DNA from: Calliopsis andreniformis
Taxonomy: Eukaryota; Arthropoda; Insecta; Hymenoptera; Andrenidae
DNA length: 64,000 nucleotides
Direction: 5' to 3'
Assembly: GCF_051401765.1 (NCBI RefSeq)
Contig: NC_135066.1
Coordinates: forward strand, 21,059,001-21,123,000
Position numbers and translations under genes: made by a program. Below, piece after piece: positions 48,516 to 59,285 of this stretch. Under the pieces are notes generated by a model. It saw only the letters and a program-made list of their open reading frames with translations, did no database searches and was not told the DNA's origin. Position 1 is the first letter of the stretch. The number at the start of each line of letters is the position of its first letter.

Positions 48516-49088
48516 TTAAAGGAGCGGTCTCAATCCAACAGGACTTAGTACGTCAGCTGCCTCCAAGATGTCGCTCGTACTGCACTCGCTTAGAATCGAC
48601 GTAGTGCACCTGACATAGAGGTTACGCAAACCTGAGTCTGTAAAGGAACATCGAATACTCTTGATCTCTGGAAAACGGTCGCTACCTCTAAAAGAGCGGT
48701 GCCGATCTCTGGATGAGAACCTCAGCTGCCTCTCACATTCTCATTTTCTCAAAACTCGATGCCAGAGAGAAGTGTGTCTTCTGCTTTGTTTTTTTTTTTA
48801 AATATAGAGGTTGAATTCTAGACTATTAGCGGCTGGGAGGTGGGTCCACCTACTGCGCACTATCGATGTTGAGTGTCTGGATGAATACTTGAAGTGACGT
48901 CCCTCAGTGATACACAAGGTTGCTTAAGAGAAGTCTGTCTTTTGCTGCTTTCGCAGCTCTTTATATACCAGTCAGTTACAGTTCGCGCATGCGTAGTATC
49001 TTATTTCTAATGGCGCACTTATTCTAATTGTGAATATTTTAGATGATAACGTACGAAATTCATTATATTTATATTAAAATATAATTGA

Positions 49089-49330
49089 AACCTATAATAT
49101 ATAACATATAACAAAGTACAAAGATATTAATAAGTATTTAGGGTAATAGAATATGCACTAATAAATAATAAGATAGTATTAGTAGAAAGATAGCGATATA
49201 TCGTTATATATCGTTATATTTATTTCGCTATCTTTCTACTAATACTATCTTGTTATTTATTATTGCATATTCTATTACCTTAAATACTTATTAATATTTT
49301 TGTACTTTGTTATATGTCATATTATAGGTT
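49089..49330. repeat. Near-perfect palindrome
   Basis: Arms 49089-49195 and 49226-49330 are almost exact reverse complements (GATAGTATTAGTAGAAAGATAGCG and its complement at the inner ends) around a 30-base AT-rich loop. Other L4 copies have only one orientation of this segment, so the palindrome arose by inverted duplication within this copy. Confidence 0.82.
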
Positions 49331-49349
49331 TATATATATATATTTATTT

Positions 49350-49370
49350 GGGGGGGGGGGGGGGGGGGGG
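49350..49370 (+). repeat. Poly-G tract (21 G)
   Basis: An uninterrupted run of 21 guanines lies in an AT-rich setting just inside the repeat end. It is absent from the other L4 copies. It could form a G-quadruplex, or be a slippage product or assembly artefact. Confidence 0.9.
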
Positions 49371-49543
49371 TAGACCGTGGATCGTTACAAAAGTGTAAAC
49401 GAAAATAATCATGCTATATGCGGGCTTGAAACCATTTTCAAATTCAATTTTTTCGCAAATGAAGCTTTATTCGGAAAAATGTTATTTCTTTTCTGCCTTG
49501 TTTTTGCACGTGGAACCCCGCCCGGTGGTACCACCCATTCGAT

Positions 49544-51650
49544 GACACTCTGTATGTGGCTATTAGACTTTAGGTCTACGAGTCATATAACTCAAGAAGA
49601 ATTTATGTGCACTGACATTATTAAGGAAAAAAGGCAGGTTGCTCCAGGCAGAAAGATACTGACGTCGAAAGGTATTGGTAATGTAATTGTTAAACAATCT
49701 TCTAGTAAGAATAATGTGCTACTTAAGAATGTGTGTGTCTGAATTCAATTCTAATTTGCTTTTAGTTGCAAAAATGACCGATCGAGGGTGTAGTATAAAC
49801 TTTAATAAGTTCGGAGCGATAGTTTATAAGCAGTCGAACAAAGTAGAAACAACAGCGGTAAGAGTTAAAAATGCGTACTATGTTAGGACATTTATAGCGA
49901 ATGAGAGAACTGCAATGGTATCAGCGGATGATGATATCTGGCACAAGAGAATGGATCATGCAAACAAAGGAGTTATGGAAGAAATGAAGAAAGAAAACCT
50001 AGCATTGGGGATGACCAGCAATTGGAAAAATGACTCTGAGTCATGCATAGAAGGAAAAGTGTATAAAGAATCAAACCAAAACAATTACGGAGCTGTAGCA
50101 CATTGATTTAATAGGTCTGGTCAAGCCTACTATATACGGTAAGGAAAATTACACACTAACTGTAATAGTACATGAATTGAGTCCTCCTATGACTCCAGAG
50201 TGCAATAAAATTGCAGAAAGGGCGAATCGAACAATAATCGAAACAACGAGGACAGTATTAGAAGATTCAAAAATGAATCTGAGATTCTGAAAAGAAACAA
50301 CGAATGTTGCGATATATGTGCGAAATAGGATAAAGTCTCGGGAGTATAGTTAAACCTCATACGAAATGTGGTACTAAAAAATACCAAACGTACACCATAT
50401 GAAAAGATTTGGATGTACAGTGTATTTGTTAAATAAAGGAGGATTTAAAAAGAAATTAGAGTCAAAGGCAATAAAAGGTACTTTTATGGGATATAATGAA
50501 AATAATACTTACCGTATATACATCCCTGAAACAAAAACTATCAAATGCGACTGCAATGTGGAATTCAACAAAGAAAAGAATGGATCGGATCTATTACATC
50601 ATAAAGAAGAGCATGAAGAAGATAAAAGTGAAGACTTAGTTGCAATTGGATTAGATTTAGAAAAGAATGAAGATGATAATGATGTTATTGAAATAGGTGG
50701 AAGAGGTGAGTGTGAGATAAACAGAAGAGAAGAAGAAAGATTGAGTGACGGAGAAAGCTATAAATATGAGGATGCAAGGTCGAAAATATTGAATAATGAA
50801 AACGCTATACACGAAGAAAATAATGATAATCGAAAGATTGTTACGGTATAAGAAGATTCAACTACGACAGAAAGAGTACGAAGACCAAAAAACTTAACAA
50901 AAGAAGCTATACAAATAAGAAACTATCTACAGAAAAAAGAGGAACAAAGATAAGATAATGAAAGGGATGTAAGAAGATCGACGAGGATAAAGAGTAGAAG
51001 GGCCATGAGATGTCTTAATGAGAAAATATCGCATACAGTGAGAGAAGCGAGACAAACATCCGAATGGGAAGGATGGAGAAAAGCGCTGAGTGATGAAACA
51101 GCATAATTGAAATGACATAACGTATGGGACTTAGTTAATCGCGCGAAAGGAAAAAAGGTGATAAAATGCACATGGATCTTTACCGTAAAAAAAGATCCAG
51201 TTACACTGGAAAAGGGCTATAAAGCCTGACTAATAACTATGAGATAAGCAGAAAGACCAGGTTTCGATTATGAGGAAACATTTTCACCAATAATTAGAAT
51301 TGAGACAATAAAAACAGCATTTCTACGTGGGACTTTAGAGTACGAGTATGTAAGTTGAAAAAGAGTATCTATGGTTCAAAATAGGCAAGTTGATGTTCAA
51401 ATAAGTACTTCACAGTCACTCTCTTAAAAATTGGACTGAAGTAATGTACACAGGATCCACGTTTGTTCTATATTAAACAAGGGGATAATTTTATATATTA
51501 CGGTGTACCTGTCGATGACATGACAGTGATCAGTAGCATGAGCTCATTTGAGAAAAAATATATGGGTGAACTAAAGAGACATGTTGACCTGAAGAATCTT
51601 TGCATTTTTTTAATTCCCAATTTTCGTACAAAACATAAAATATCTTGAAA
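49544..51650 (+). pseudogene. Ty1/copia-type pol pseudogene
   Basis: Pieces of a copia polyprotein occur in order on the plus strand. The protease start is WLLDFRSTSHI (49550-49585), where the catalytic DSG-A is degraded to DFRS. GAG-pre-integrase/zinc-finger text is DDDIWHKRMDHANKGVMEEM (about 49930-49990) with CIEGKVYKE (last Cys lost). The integrase start HIDLIG is at about 50101, and its end NKIAERANRTI follows at about 50200, so most of the integrase core is deleted. The conserved KRFGCTVYLLNKGG and KGTFMGYNENNTYRIY are at 50399-50530. Reverse transcriptase begins WDLVNRAKGKKVIKCTWIF (about 51125), then RPGFDYEETFSPIIRIETIKTAF, with the YVDD box altered to PVDD (about 51510). There are many stops and frameshifts. 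No gag, RNase H or matching LTR was found. The element is dead. Confidence 0.8.
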
Positions 51651-52159
51651 ATTTAAATATGTGGTAAATTATCCTAAAGAAATTCATGTTCTGTTGTTGG
51701 GTGTATTTTTTCGAAATGTATGGTGAAACTTCAATTCAAGTTTTGGGTGAAATTACCCCGTACAATGCACAATGATTAAATTCGCAAAAATGATCACATT
51801 TATATTTGTTAAATGAATCCCCCAAAATAACAAAATTGGTGAGACATTCTATTTAACTTTATGTTACCTACTTGCGAGTTGTATGAAATAAACTCGAGTA
51901 AAGTGTCTGCAAAGTTCGAAATACCAGTCGAAAGATTTCCTTTAGTGTGCTCGTTGCCGTTACCTCTAGAAGAAAAGGTCAGGATCTGGGATAAGCGCGG
52001 AATCAGTTTTGGTGGCTAGATGCATTTTAAATTTTAACGAGTAATCCTTGAATGCGTTTCGAATATCAATAAGTGGGCTCCGAACTTCAAGTGCAAAACT
52101 ATGACTTTCATGTGGGAGTACATTTCATCTTTAATGCTTTTTAATGCTTTGCTTTGATT
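51651..52159. other. No recognised gene
   Basis: This is AT-rich sequence between the copia relic and the inverted arm of the next transposon. No motif was seen. Confidence 0.4.
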
Positions 52160-54047
52160 GCGTCGTACTCTATTAACTGTAACGAACAGAAGACTCAAAG
52201 GAACCATATGTCGTAACTGAAATTGACATTTTTCACTACAAATATTGATATTTCCTGTCGAACTTGTAATTTTCTGCGTATTTATAAACGTAAACATATC
52301 ATCGCCGATCTGGCTTTATTTATATTTGTAAGTCAGTTGAATCTGAGATCATAAATAGCGTAACTGTTATCGTCTTACTTAGTCTGTTACTGGCATTTGG
52401 ACTGATCATGAATCATGGATGGATGATCATTTGGAACCATTATCATGGTTCGACAATAATAGGAGAACGTGTGTGAAATGTTTCGTGCCATTGGCGAAGC
52501 AGCAGGAAATTTTGTCTTAGCTCGTGAAATATACCGTATGCGTGCAAGGAATAATAGGAGACCGTTATATCCAGAAGAAGTTCCCGACCGCCGCAATTTT
52601 CAACGACTGGATGAACAGTTCAACAACCCAGGACTAATAGAACAGTTCTTTAATCAACAGGAGGAAGCGGGTTATCCATGTATTCACTGGCGGATAGAAT
52701 AATTATTGCTTGTACTCGCGTACATCCATTAATGGGATTGCGACTGATAGCTCGTCGAGTAAGTGTATCATACATGACAGTATGGAGAGTAATACGTAGA
52801 GAAGATCTACGTCCTTACAAAATTTATAGACTGCAAGAACTTCACAGAAATTCAAAGATTTTTACAGCTTCGAAAGTTAAAACAAAATCCAGATTCTCTA
52901 AAAAATATTTTGTTAATCGATGAAAGTAGTTTTTGTAGTAGTAATTGCTTGAATCGTCAGAATGCTAGAATTTGGGCATATCAAAATCCGCATATTATAA
53001 TACAAAGGTTTAATCAGGGTCATTTTACCGTTAACATGTGGGCAGGTATTACAGGCTATAATATTATAGGCCCCGTTTATTTGCCTGTACCATTACAAAG
53101 TAAAAAATCTGTACACTTCCTACGTTCTCGTCTCCTAACTCAACTAAAGCATATCATACCTCGACATAGATATAACAGAATTTTTTTCATGCATGATGGT
53201 GCTCCACCCCATTCCACTATTCCTGTAGGACAATTTTTAAATAAAAACGTTGCAACACGCTGGATAGGACACACATCTGCTCCACGTTTGCATTTAAATC
53301 CTTCAGATTTTCTCCTTTAGGGAGCAATCAAAGATAAAGTATATCGTTCTGGCCAAATATTTACGTCTGTCCCACACTTGAAACAGAAAATAGAAGATGC
53401 ATTCCAAAGAATAAGATCAAATCCTGGTCTACTGGATAAAATATGGAACAATTTAAAGATGAGACTACAAGCATGTTTAGCAAATGGTGATCGTCATTTC
53501 CAAGCGGGGACACAAACACGTTTGTACAAAATATACAAAACAAAAATAGAAGGCGAAGAAATTAAGGTGAACATCAAATTTCAGCTAAGACAAAATTAAA
53601 ACTTGCAATTACTTTTTTAAAAAAGAATTTTCTCGATTTTCAAGAAGTTTTGAAATCACTTTCACTGATACACAAATTATGGATTCGTATAATATCTGAA
53701 TTTGAAATATAAACATAGTCATGTCAGTAATAATATGTTTACGTTTATAAATACGCAAACAATTACAAGTTCAACCGTAAAGATCAATATTTTCTTTTAA
53801 AATGTGAAAAATGTCAATTTCATAATTAATAAAACTTTGATCTAATTTTTCAAGAGAATGATTGAATTGTGGTATATGGCTCCTTTGAGACTTTTGTTCC
53901 TTATAGTTGATAGTGCACCATAAAAAAATTTGACCTCGAAAAAATCGGTCAAGGACAATTTTGCGGGCGAAATTTTTGATAGATCTTCACCGATCCAAAG
54001 GTGCAGAATCACACTATAGTGGCTGTGATATAATTTTGTGACACCCT
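52160..54047 (+). mobile_element. Tc1/mariner-type transposon with long inverted repeats
   Basis: Sequence at about 52160-52300 is the reverse complement of about 53720-53910 (shared TATGTTTACGTTTATAAATACGC and GTGAAAAATGTCAATTTC). These arms enclose the transposase pseudogene. The right end TTTTGTGACACCCTGTAC at about 54047 has the CCCTGTA-type terminus. The corresponding left terminus is missing or truncated. The element is inactive. Confidence 0.65.
52469..53599 (+). pseudogene. Tc1/mariner-type (DDE) transposase pseudogene
   Basis: The protein is spread over three frames: 52469-52702, then 52678 to about 52860, then about 52870-53599. The HTH-containing N-terminus includes HPLMGLRLIARRVSVSYMTV. 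The first catalytic Asp is in ILLIDESSF (codon 52919-52921) and the second in FFMHDGAPPHS (codon 53195-53197). The third catalytic position, expected in an SPDLNPSDF block, reads RLHLNPSDF, with His for Asp and one codon fewer. A TAG at 53318-53320 replaces the Trp of the usual FLLWG. The frame then continues GAIKDKVYRS and ends near RLQACLANGDRHFQ (about 53500). At least two frameshifts (near 52670 and 52860), one stop and the lost catalytic residue make it non-functional. Its length, about 370 codons, fits the family. Confidence 0.8.
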
Positions 54048-54275
54048 GTACGTGTTAAAACTTCAAAAGCTGAATCTACTCACTAAAATAAGCAAAAAAT
54101 GTAATATATCCATATCTCCTATAAACCTCATTATTCGAGTCATGGATGATTAAAAAAAATGTTCGAAAGTGTCCGTTTTTCATTTTTTTATCCATTTTTT
54201 TTACATTTTTAATTTATTTTAATATGTAGATTTAGCTTCTGAAGTATCAATATGTATTTCTGAAACACTCTGTAT

Positions 54276-54628
54276 AATAGTATGCAAGACTTTAAATATA
54301 TATGTTATATTTTGAACATTTTTTTATATTATGCATTCTGTAACTTTTTACACGCTTAAAATTTTCATACCTCTATAAAAATTCGCATTCTATTTACTAT
54401 AAATAATTATATTATAAATAAATATATTATAATAAATACAATGCGAATTTATTATATATTTATTTATTATTATACATTATATATATAAATTTATTATATA
54501 ATAAATATAATAAATATAATGCGAATCTTTATAGAGGTATGAAAATTTTAAGCATGTAAGAAATTACACAATGCATAATATAGAAAAATGTTCAAAATAT
54601 AACATACATATATATTTACTACTATTTG
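54276..54628. mobile_element. AT-rich hairpin element
   Basis: Arms 54276-54398 and 54515-54628 are reverse complements over about 115 bases (ATTATGCATTNTGTAA and CATACCTCTATAAA landmarks) around an almost pure A/T centre. An ACACTCTGTATAATA end adjoins on the left. Non-coding. Confidence 0.72.
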
Positions 54629-55239
54629 AAAGGTGAACTAAATGTTTATTTCGGTATTGCTTCCAAACTTTGGAGCAGTAGTGTACATGTACGACAAGTA
54701 GTTTATTAAAGCCCCACATGTTACCTGGAAGTAAAGTCACAGAGAAGTCCATAATACTTAGGAATGGGTCGAACCAAGTCGTTAAAGGGTAACAGAACCA
54801 CAATTTAGCAAGAACAGTCAATACAGACGAAAACAGTGAGTATTCTTCGATGGAAAACTAATATCCAGCATTTATTGACCGGTATACCAAGCCGTCGTGT
54901 TATTTACCTTACTTTCGCGAAAAACTTGATTACCTTTCCGATATTTATTTCAACTGTTTTCCATTAAACTACCACACATTGACCAACGCTTCCCTTTCTG
55001 TTCATACTTTTCTATCGATTATGGGCAGATTTCGTACTTTAGAGATACATATGCATATTGAATAGTAGTTTCTTCTTCTGCATCACAAGATTTATTTCTG
55101 TTTGATGGTGATGGAAGTACACTGATGTCTCGATAAAAGCTAGTGACTTGAAGTCAATTATTAACAGTCGCATGAGGTACATATTGTGACCATAATTACA
55201 CACACATTATGAACCAACTTAACATAATGCCTCTATACA
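54629..55239. other. No recognised feature
   Basis: This is AT-rich sequence without recurrent motifs. The minus frame at 54564-54821 has no recognisable domain. Confidence 0.4.
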
Positions 55240-55810
55240 GGTCTCCCCTGCTTGGAGTTACCCACAGGGGTGGCCATGGAACTTCAGCCTTCATCAAAGC
55301 CTTCAGGCTCAGAGGAAACCCTTGCTTTGCAAAAACCGATTTGCTTCCCGTACTTCAGCTTTAAGCGACCACTAGGACCCGTTAGCGCAAGAAGATGGAG
55401 AGCATTGATTCGACTTATGGCCCTGTCACGGCGATGGCCAAGCAGCCATCACTACTCGCACTAAAGAATAAGTCCCAGAACACTCCGCGAAGTGGCCATT
55501 CTGATTTAACATTTGGTCCACAGTTGCTCGGTCTATCTCCACGTAACCGTGGTGAAGCCCATGCTCACCTCCTCAGGTCAGTCATCCGCCTCCTCCTAAC
55601 TTCAATGGCGTCCACTCCTAGATATAATAGGCTCCTCCCATGTCCCGGAAGCGTCATTCTTATTCCCCGGCCTGAGTAATCTTAATGCACTGCAGTCGCC
55701 CAAAACCAAAGGATTCGCCGCAAGCATCCTGCGCTACTACGCAGCCAGTTTGCGCCGACAATGATATCATTGCTGGTCACCGCCGAATCGCCGTTGACGA
55801 TTCTCCCATG
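55240..55810. other. GC-rich block, unrecognised
   Basis: The base composition is much more GC-rich than the surroundings, with sharp edges. Two overlapping plus frames (70 and 94 codons) are open, but neither shows a domain I know. The minus strand has a poly-purine style resembling a non-LTR or LTR leader region. It is probably an unrecognised mobile-element fragment. A host exon cannot be excluded. Confidence 0.35.
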
Positions 55811-56139
55811 TATGGAGCATGATCACGATTAACGTTAGGTCCGCTAATTCCCGGTGGTGCGCATTAAAGTATCGCTCTTTCCATGGAAAGGATCAGCTTA
55901 CACAATATGTAAACACAGGAAAAGAAGCTGTCGTAGTCTCACTACAGACATGGATTACTTTGATTTCAAATAGGTATAACAAATATATATTTCGAAATAA
56001 TGCATAATGAACCATTTCAATTATTTTATTTTTATTTTAGACATTACATGGAACAAGTAACTTTATCTTATCTTAAGATCAAATAAATCATTTTCCAATT
56101 GTTTTGTTTAAAAAGCGGTTAAACGGTTGTTTAAAAAGC
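55811..56139. other. No recognised feature
   Basis: The sequence is ordinary AT-rich text with no exon or repeat seen. Confidence 0.4.
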
Positions 56140-57090
56140 CTTTGTCTCGTCCGCGAAAATCGTAGTCTGTCTCATATGTGAAGGTCGCCTTCGGTAGGAG
56201 ATTCAGTTGCGCCTAACAGACACGTTACATTCGAATTATGACTTTTTCAGCTGATATAGTTGACGTTCGAACAGGTGAGCGATTGCGATGAGCTCGAATC
56301 TCAGACCCTATGTCGAGTGAGGATATCGGAGCCTGAAAGAGAGAGAGAGAAAGTAAAATCGGAACACTAGACACAGACAGACAATGATAAGCGAGCGCCG
56401 CGTAGCGGATTTTCGGGTGCTCCACGCTTTCGCGGAGCGTCTCGAGCTCGCCAGTCGGAGTCAATCTTGCACCAATCACTCGATAGGTCGCAAGATTTCA
56501 ACGATTATAGAAGAGTCAACCGAGTTAAGAAATGTGGGGTCCAGATTCCTGAACTTGCGACGCCTTCTGCGCTGTGTCTCTTCACTGCAACTCGTGAAAT
56601 TGCTCGAGTCGATTATCACGTGAATACGTGCGATAGAGCGTTGAGTGTCCGGTGATGCATTATTGCAGGCGATTAACTGTACTCTTGGAATCGGTGGTTA
56701 CCCTGATTCCCTGAGTTTGTTATTCGTCGTAGGAGCAACCATAGACCACTACTTGGTTGAGCCTTGATAATTGGCAATAAAACAGAGAGGGTTAACGTAA
56801 GTGCGGCACCTCTGCGTTACCCGCGATCTGCCACCCGTTTAGCAGCAGCCCACATGTGATGAATAGATACACACGTTGTGGTGAACGGTGAGTGGTAGAG
56901 CCTCTGGCCATTATCAGCCATCAAGACTACTAGCTAGTTGTAGTGTGTCTCAAGCTCGCGAATCTCAGCGGAAAGCCGAGATTCTTACGAGGCAAGCTTT
57001 GTTGGAAGGCAGGTTAAACAGAGAAAGAAAAATTAACGGCGTACACCTTCTTCGATTCAGCCCATCTGTATAACCTAATCCGGACCCCGT
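56140..57090 (+). repeat. GC-richer LTR-like segment
   Basis: It contains a (GA)n run near 56338-56352 and a GGCAATAAAACAGAG polyadenylation-like signal near 56769. Base composition is unlike the flanks. Several overlapping open frames on both strands (61-84 codons) show no motif. The order resembles a long BEL- or gypsy-type LTR, but the ends were not found. Confidence 0.33.
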
Positions 57091-57286
57091 TAGATCCCTG
57101 CATTCAGCGATTCTAACATGTTTATTTTATTAATCTTTAATGTCCTATCAACTGCCCATAATGAAACAGAAGAACACATAGGAAAACACACGAAATTACA
57201 CCGCAATTGAAGTTTAATTCAATCTGTTATACAGTTTCATTTCTCCAAAGAGCTATTATATTAGGAATTCTATAGTGTGGTTTACA

Positions 57287-57740
57287 GGCTTCGACGTTTT
57301 GTCCTTATATGAGAAAATTGTGAGCTGGGAAAGAGTTTACTTCGAAAAAAAAGAGTAAAAGGTAAATGGAACGTAGTCAACTCGAGATTTAACGGAATTC
57401 TACTATTATTTAGTGATACAAATGTTATAAAGTCGGGCAAGAATAGACCATTCATAGTCACTGCACCTAAGCATTTTTATATAATTTAAAGAATGTTTTG
57501 AATGATATCACGAGTTGACTACGCTGCGTTTAACTTTTTTTTTTTTAATGAATCCTTTTCCAGCTGAAAATCTCATATAAAGACGAAAAGTCGATGCCCA
57601 TAAATCCATGCCTCAGCATTGCTTTTTGATGTGTTATTGATAAAACAGATTAAAACACATGAAAAATTCAGTTGCGCTTGTGCGAACGAGGCGGCGTACG
57701 GCATACTAATTTATTCAATTAGTAAAGAATCTGTTCATAA
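57287..57740. repeat. Inverted repeat related to the inside of family T
   Basis: 57287 to about 57430 pairs with about 57485-57599 (CGACTTTTCGTC and CATATAAGGAC landmarks). The region 57600-57740, read on the minus strand, resembles 48046-48180 of the full family T copy (CGCCGCCTTGTT-like and TGGATTTATG landmarks). The family T element may have captured this unit, or both may derive from another hairpin family. Confidence 0.5.
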
Positions 57741-59285
57741 CTTGACACTTACAGCTTAACGTGAAAAATGCTTAATCTTATGCTTAAACAAATTGAATTC
57801 GCCATTAGAATTGGCCTGAAGCACTATTGATACCTTTATCTTTAGAACTAACGTATTTAGAACCCCCGGGTCATACAAAAAAGTTCAGAGTCATACAAAA
57901 AAGTCCATTTCAAGAGAGCTTCCGTGAAGAAGCAAAATATCGTAGCCAAGAAAGTCTAACCTTCATTATACGAATATAAATCGTACGTTAAAGGAAAAAG
58001 ATAAACAAGTATAAACTACTCCATTCCAAAATAAGTAACATGTGATATGTACGAGCTTAAGTTAATCTTTCTGATTTCGTATTGATGTCGGGTCGGAGGG
58101 GATAATACTGCTATCGTGCTCTTCTCAGATGTGGTCACATTTCTGTACATCCGCCATGGCGAACCCATGAATGCCAGATGTTAATTTATGTACTTACAAA
58201 TTTTTCTGTAATTATTGCAATATGAAAAAATAAAAAGCATGCGACTAGCTGAGAGTAGTTAAATGAGCATGGATACTAATTTTGAATGCAGTTTCTTGAT
58301 CTAGTCAAAGATTTCTATGAACGAGAATAGGAATATTACTAAGACGAAGATAGCAGTAGGCCCTAATAATCGAAAGTATAAAATTCTACATTCTTTATTC
58401 GACATTGAGGCAAATACCACCAATCGATTCCTTATGTTTTTCCGATGAAAATGATACGAAATACGATAAAATTTGAATTTTTTTGTAAAGAAACTATATA
58501 GAGAAGATTTGCAAGATTTTAAACTAACTTCGTAAAAAATGGTCCGATTTATCCAGTATTTGGTATCATTGTAAGCGGGAGAACAAAAGAAATACATCTC
58601 TGTTACTCCCGTAAGGATACAACACATAATAACAAAATTGATATTATGTTGCAAGTCATAAATCTTCGTTTGCGAGGCTCTAAACTCTCAACCCGCCTGC
58701 TGCTTGACTTCGACGGGCGAGGAATCCCGAAGCATTCTTAAGGCTGGTGTCATTTGGGTATACATTCACTTCTACTTATTGACAATCGCTAATATTTGTT
58801 ACATGTACGATAATTATAAAAGAAAGGGACCACCTCGCCTATTTCAGTAACTTTGAAATATGATGTTAGAGACACAACTTTGAGTAACTTTTTCCTATAC
58901 GTGTTACTATCGCTCAGCTTTATTTTCCAAAATGTATGCAAAAAATCTTATTCATAAAGGAAAGTAAGATTTGTTGCTAATACTTAAGACAGTAAGGTCG
59001 AACGGCAGTTACATGTATACGAAAGTTGTTTAGAATTTTGAATTGAGTTTTACAACATGTTCCAATTTCATGCGAATCAGTGAAGTAGCTCTTTTTCTGC
59101 ATAATTAATGATAAGTGTGATCGAACAAACCCCTTAAGGAGGATTCACACACAGTCGTACCGTGACGGCACAGTACTGTTCGTGACAATACTAAAAAGTA
59201 TCGGTCTGTAGCGGTGGAATGGAGCCGTTTACACTTGGCAGTACTTTTTTCCATCCGTGTTCTAACTCGCGCTTAGTACCAGTAG
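57741..59285. other. No recognised gene
   Basis: A 20-bp unit (GTCATACAAAAAAGTYCA) is tandemly duplicated at 57870-57907. A 117-codon minus frame at 58301-58654 has no domain I recognise. Its text weakly resembles 61590-61740 (AAAGAYAGCAGTAGG, TTTTTCTGATGAAAATG), so it is likely repeat-derived. Confidence 0.38.

Larger units (their letters stand above)
45787..49389 (-). mobile_element. Long LTR-like repeat family L4 with two nested insertions
   Basis: The ends are TGTAACGTTCC at 45787 and TGGATCGTTACA at 49389. Host repeat text is present at 45787-45920, 46677-46952 and 48516-49389, in the same order as the uninterrupted copies. The first gap is a hairpin element (45921-46676) and the second a TTAA element (46953-48515). 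Without them the repeat is about 1.28 kb. The TATA box read on the minus strand (GGTATATAAAGAGCTGC, about 48955-48970) sets the orientation. A palindromic duplication (49089-49330) and a run of 21 G lie close to its minus-strand start. Confidence 0.7.

Noticed and set aside
45787..49389. The L4 repeat as the LTR of the adjoining copia pol
   Set aside because: The TATA box puts the repeat on the opposite strand, no primer-binding site follows 49389, and other L4 copies lack copia sequence nearby.
50187..51171. Minus-strand frames in the 50-51 kb region
   Set aside because: They are antisense shadows of the copia pol text, which has the recognisable motifs.
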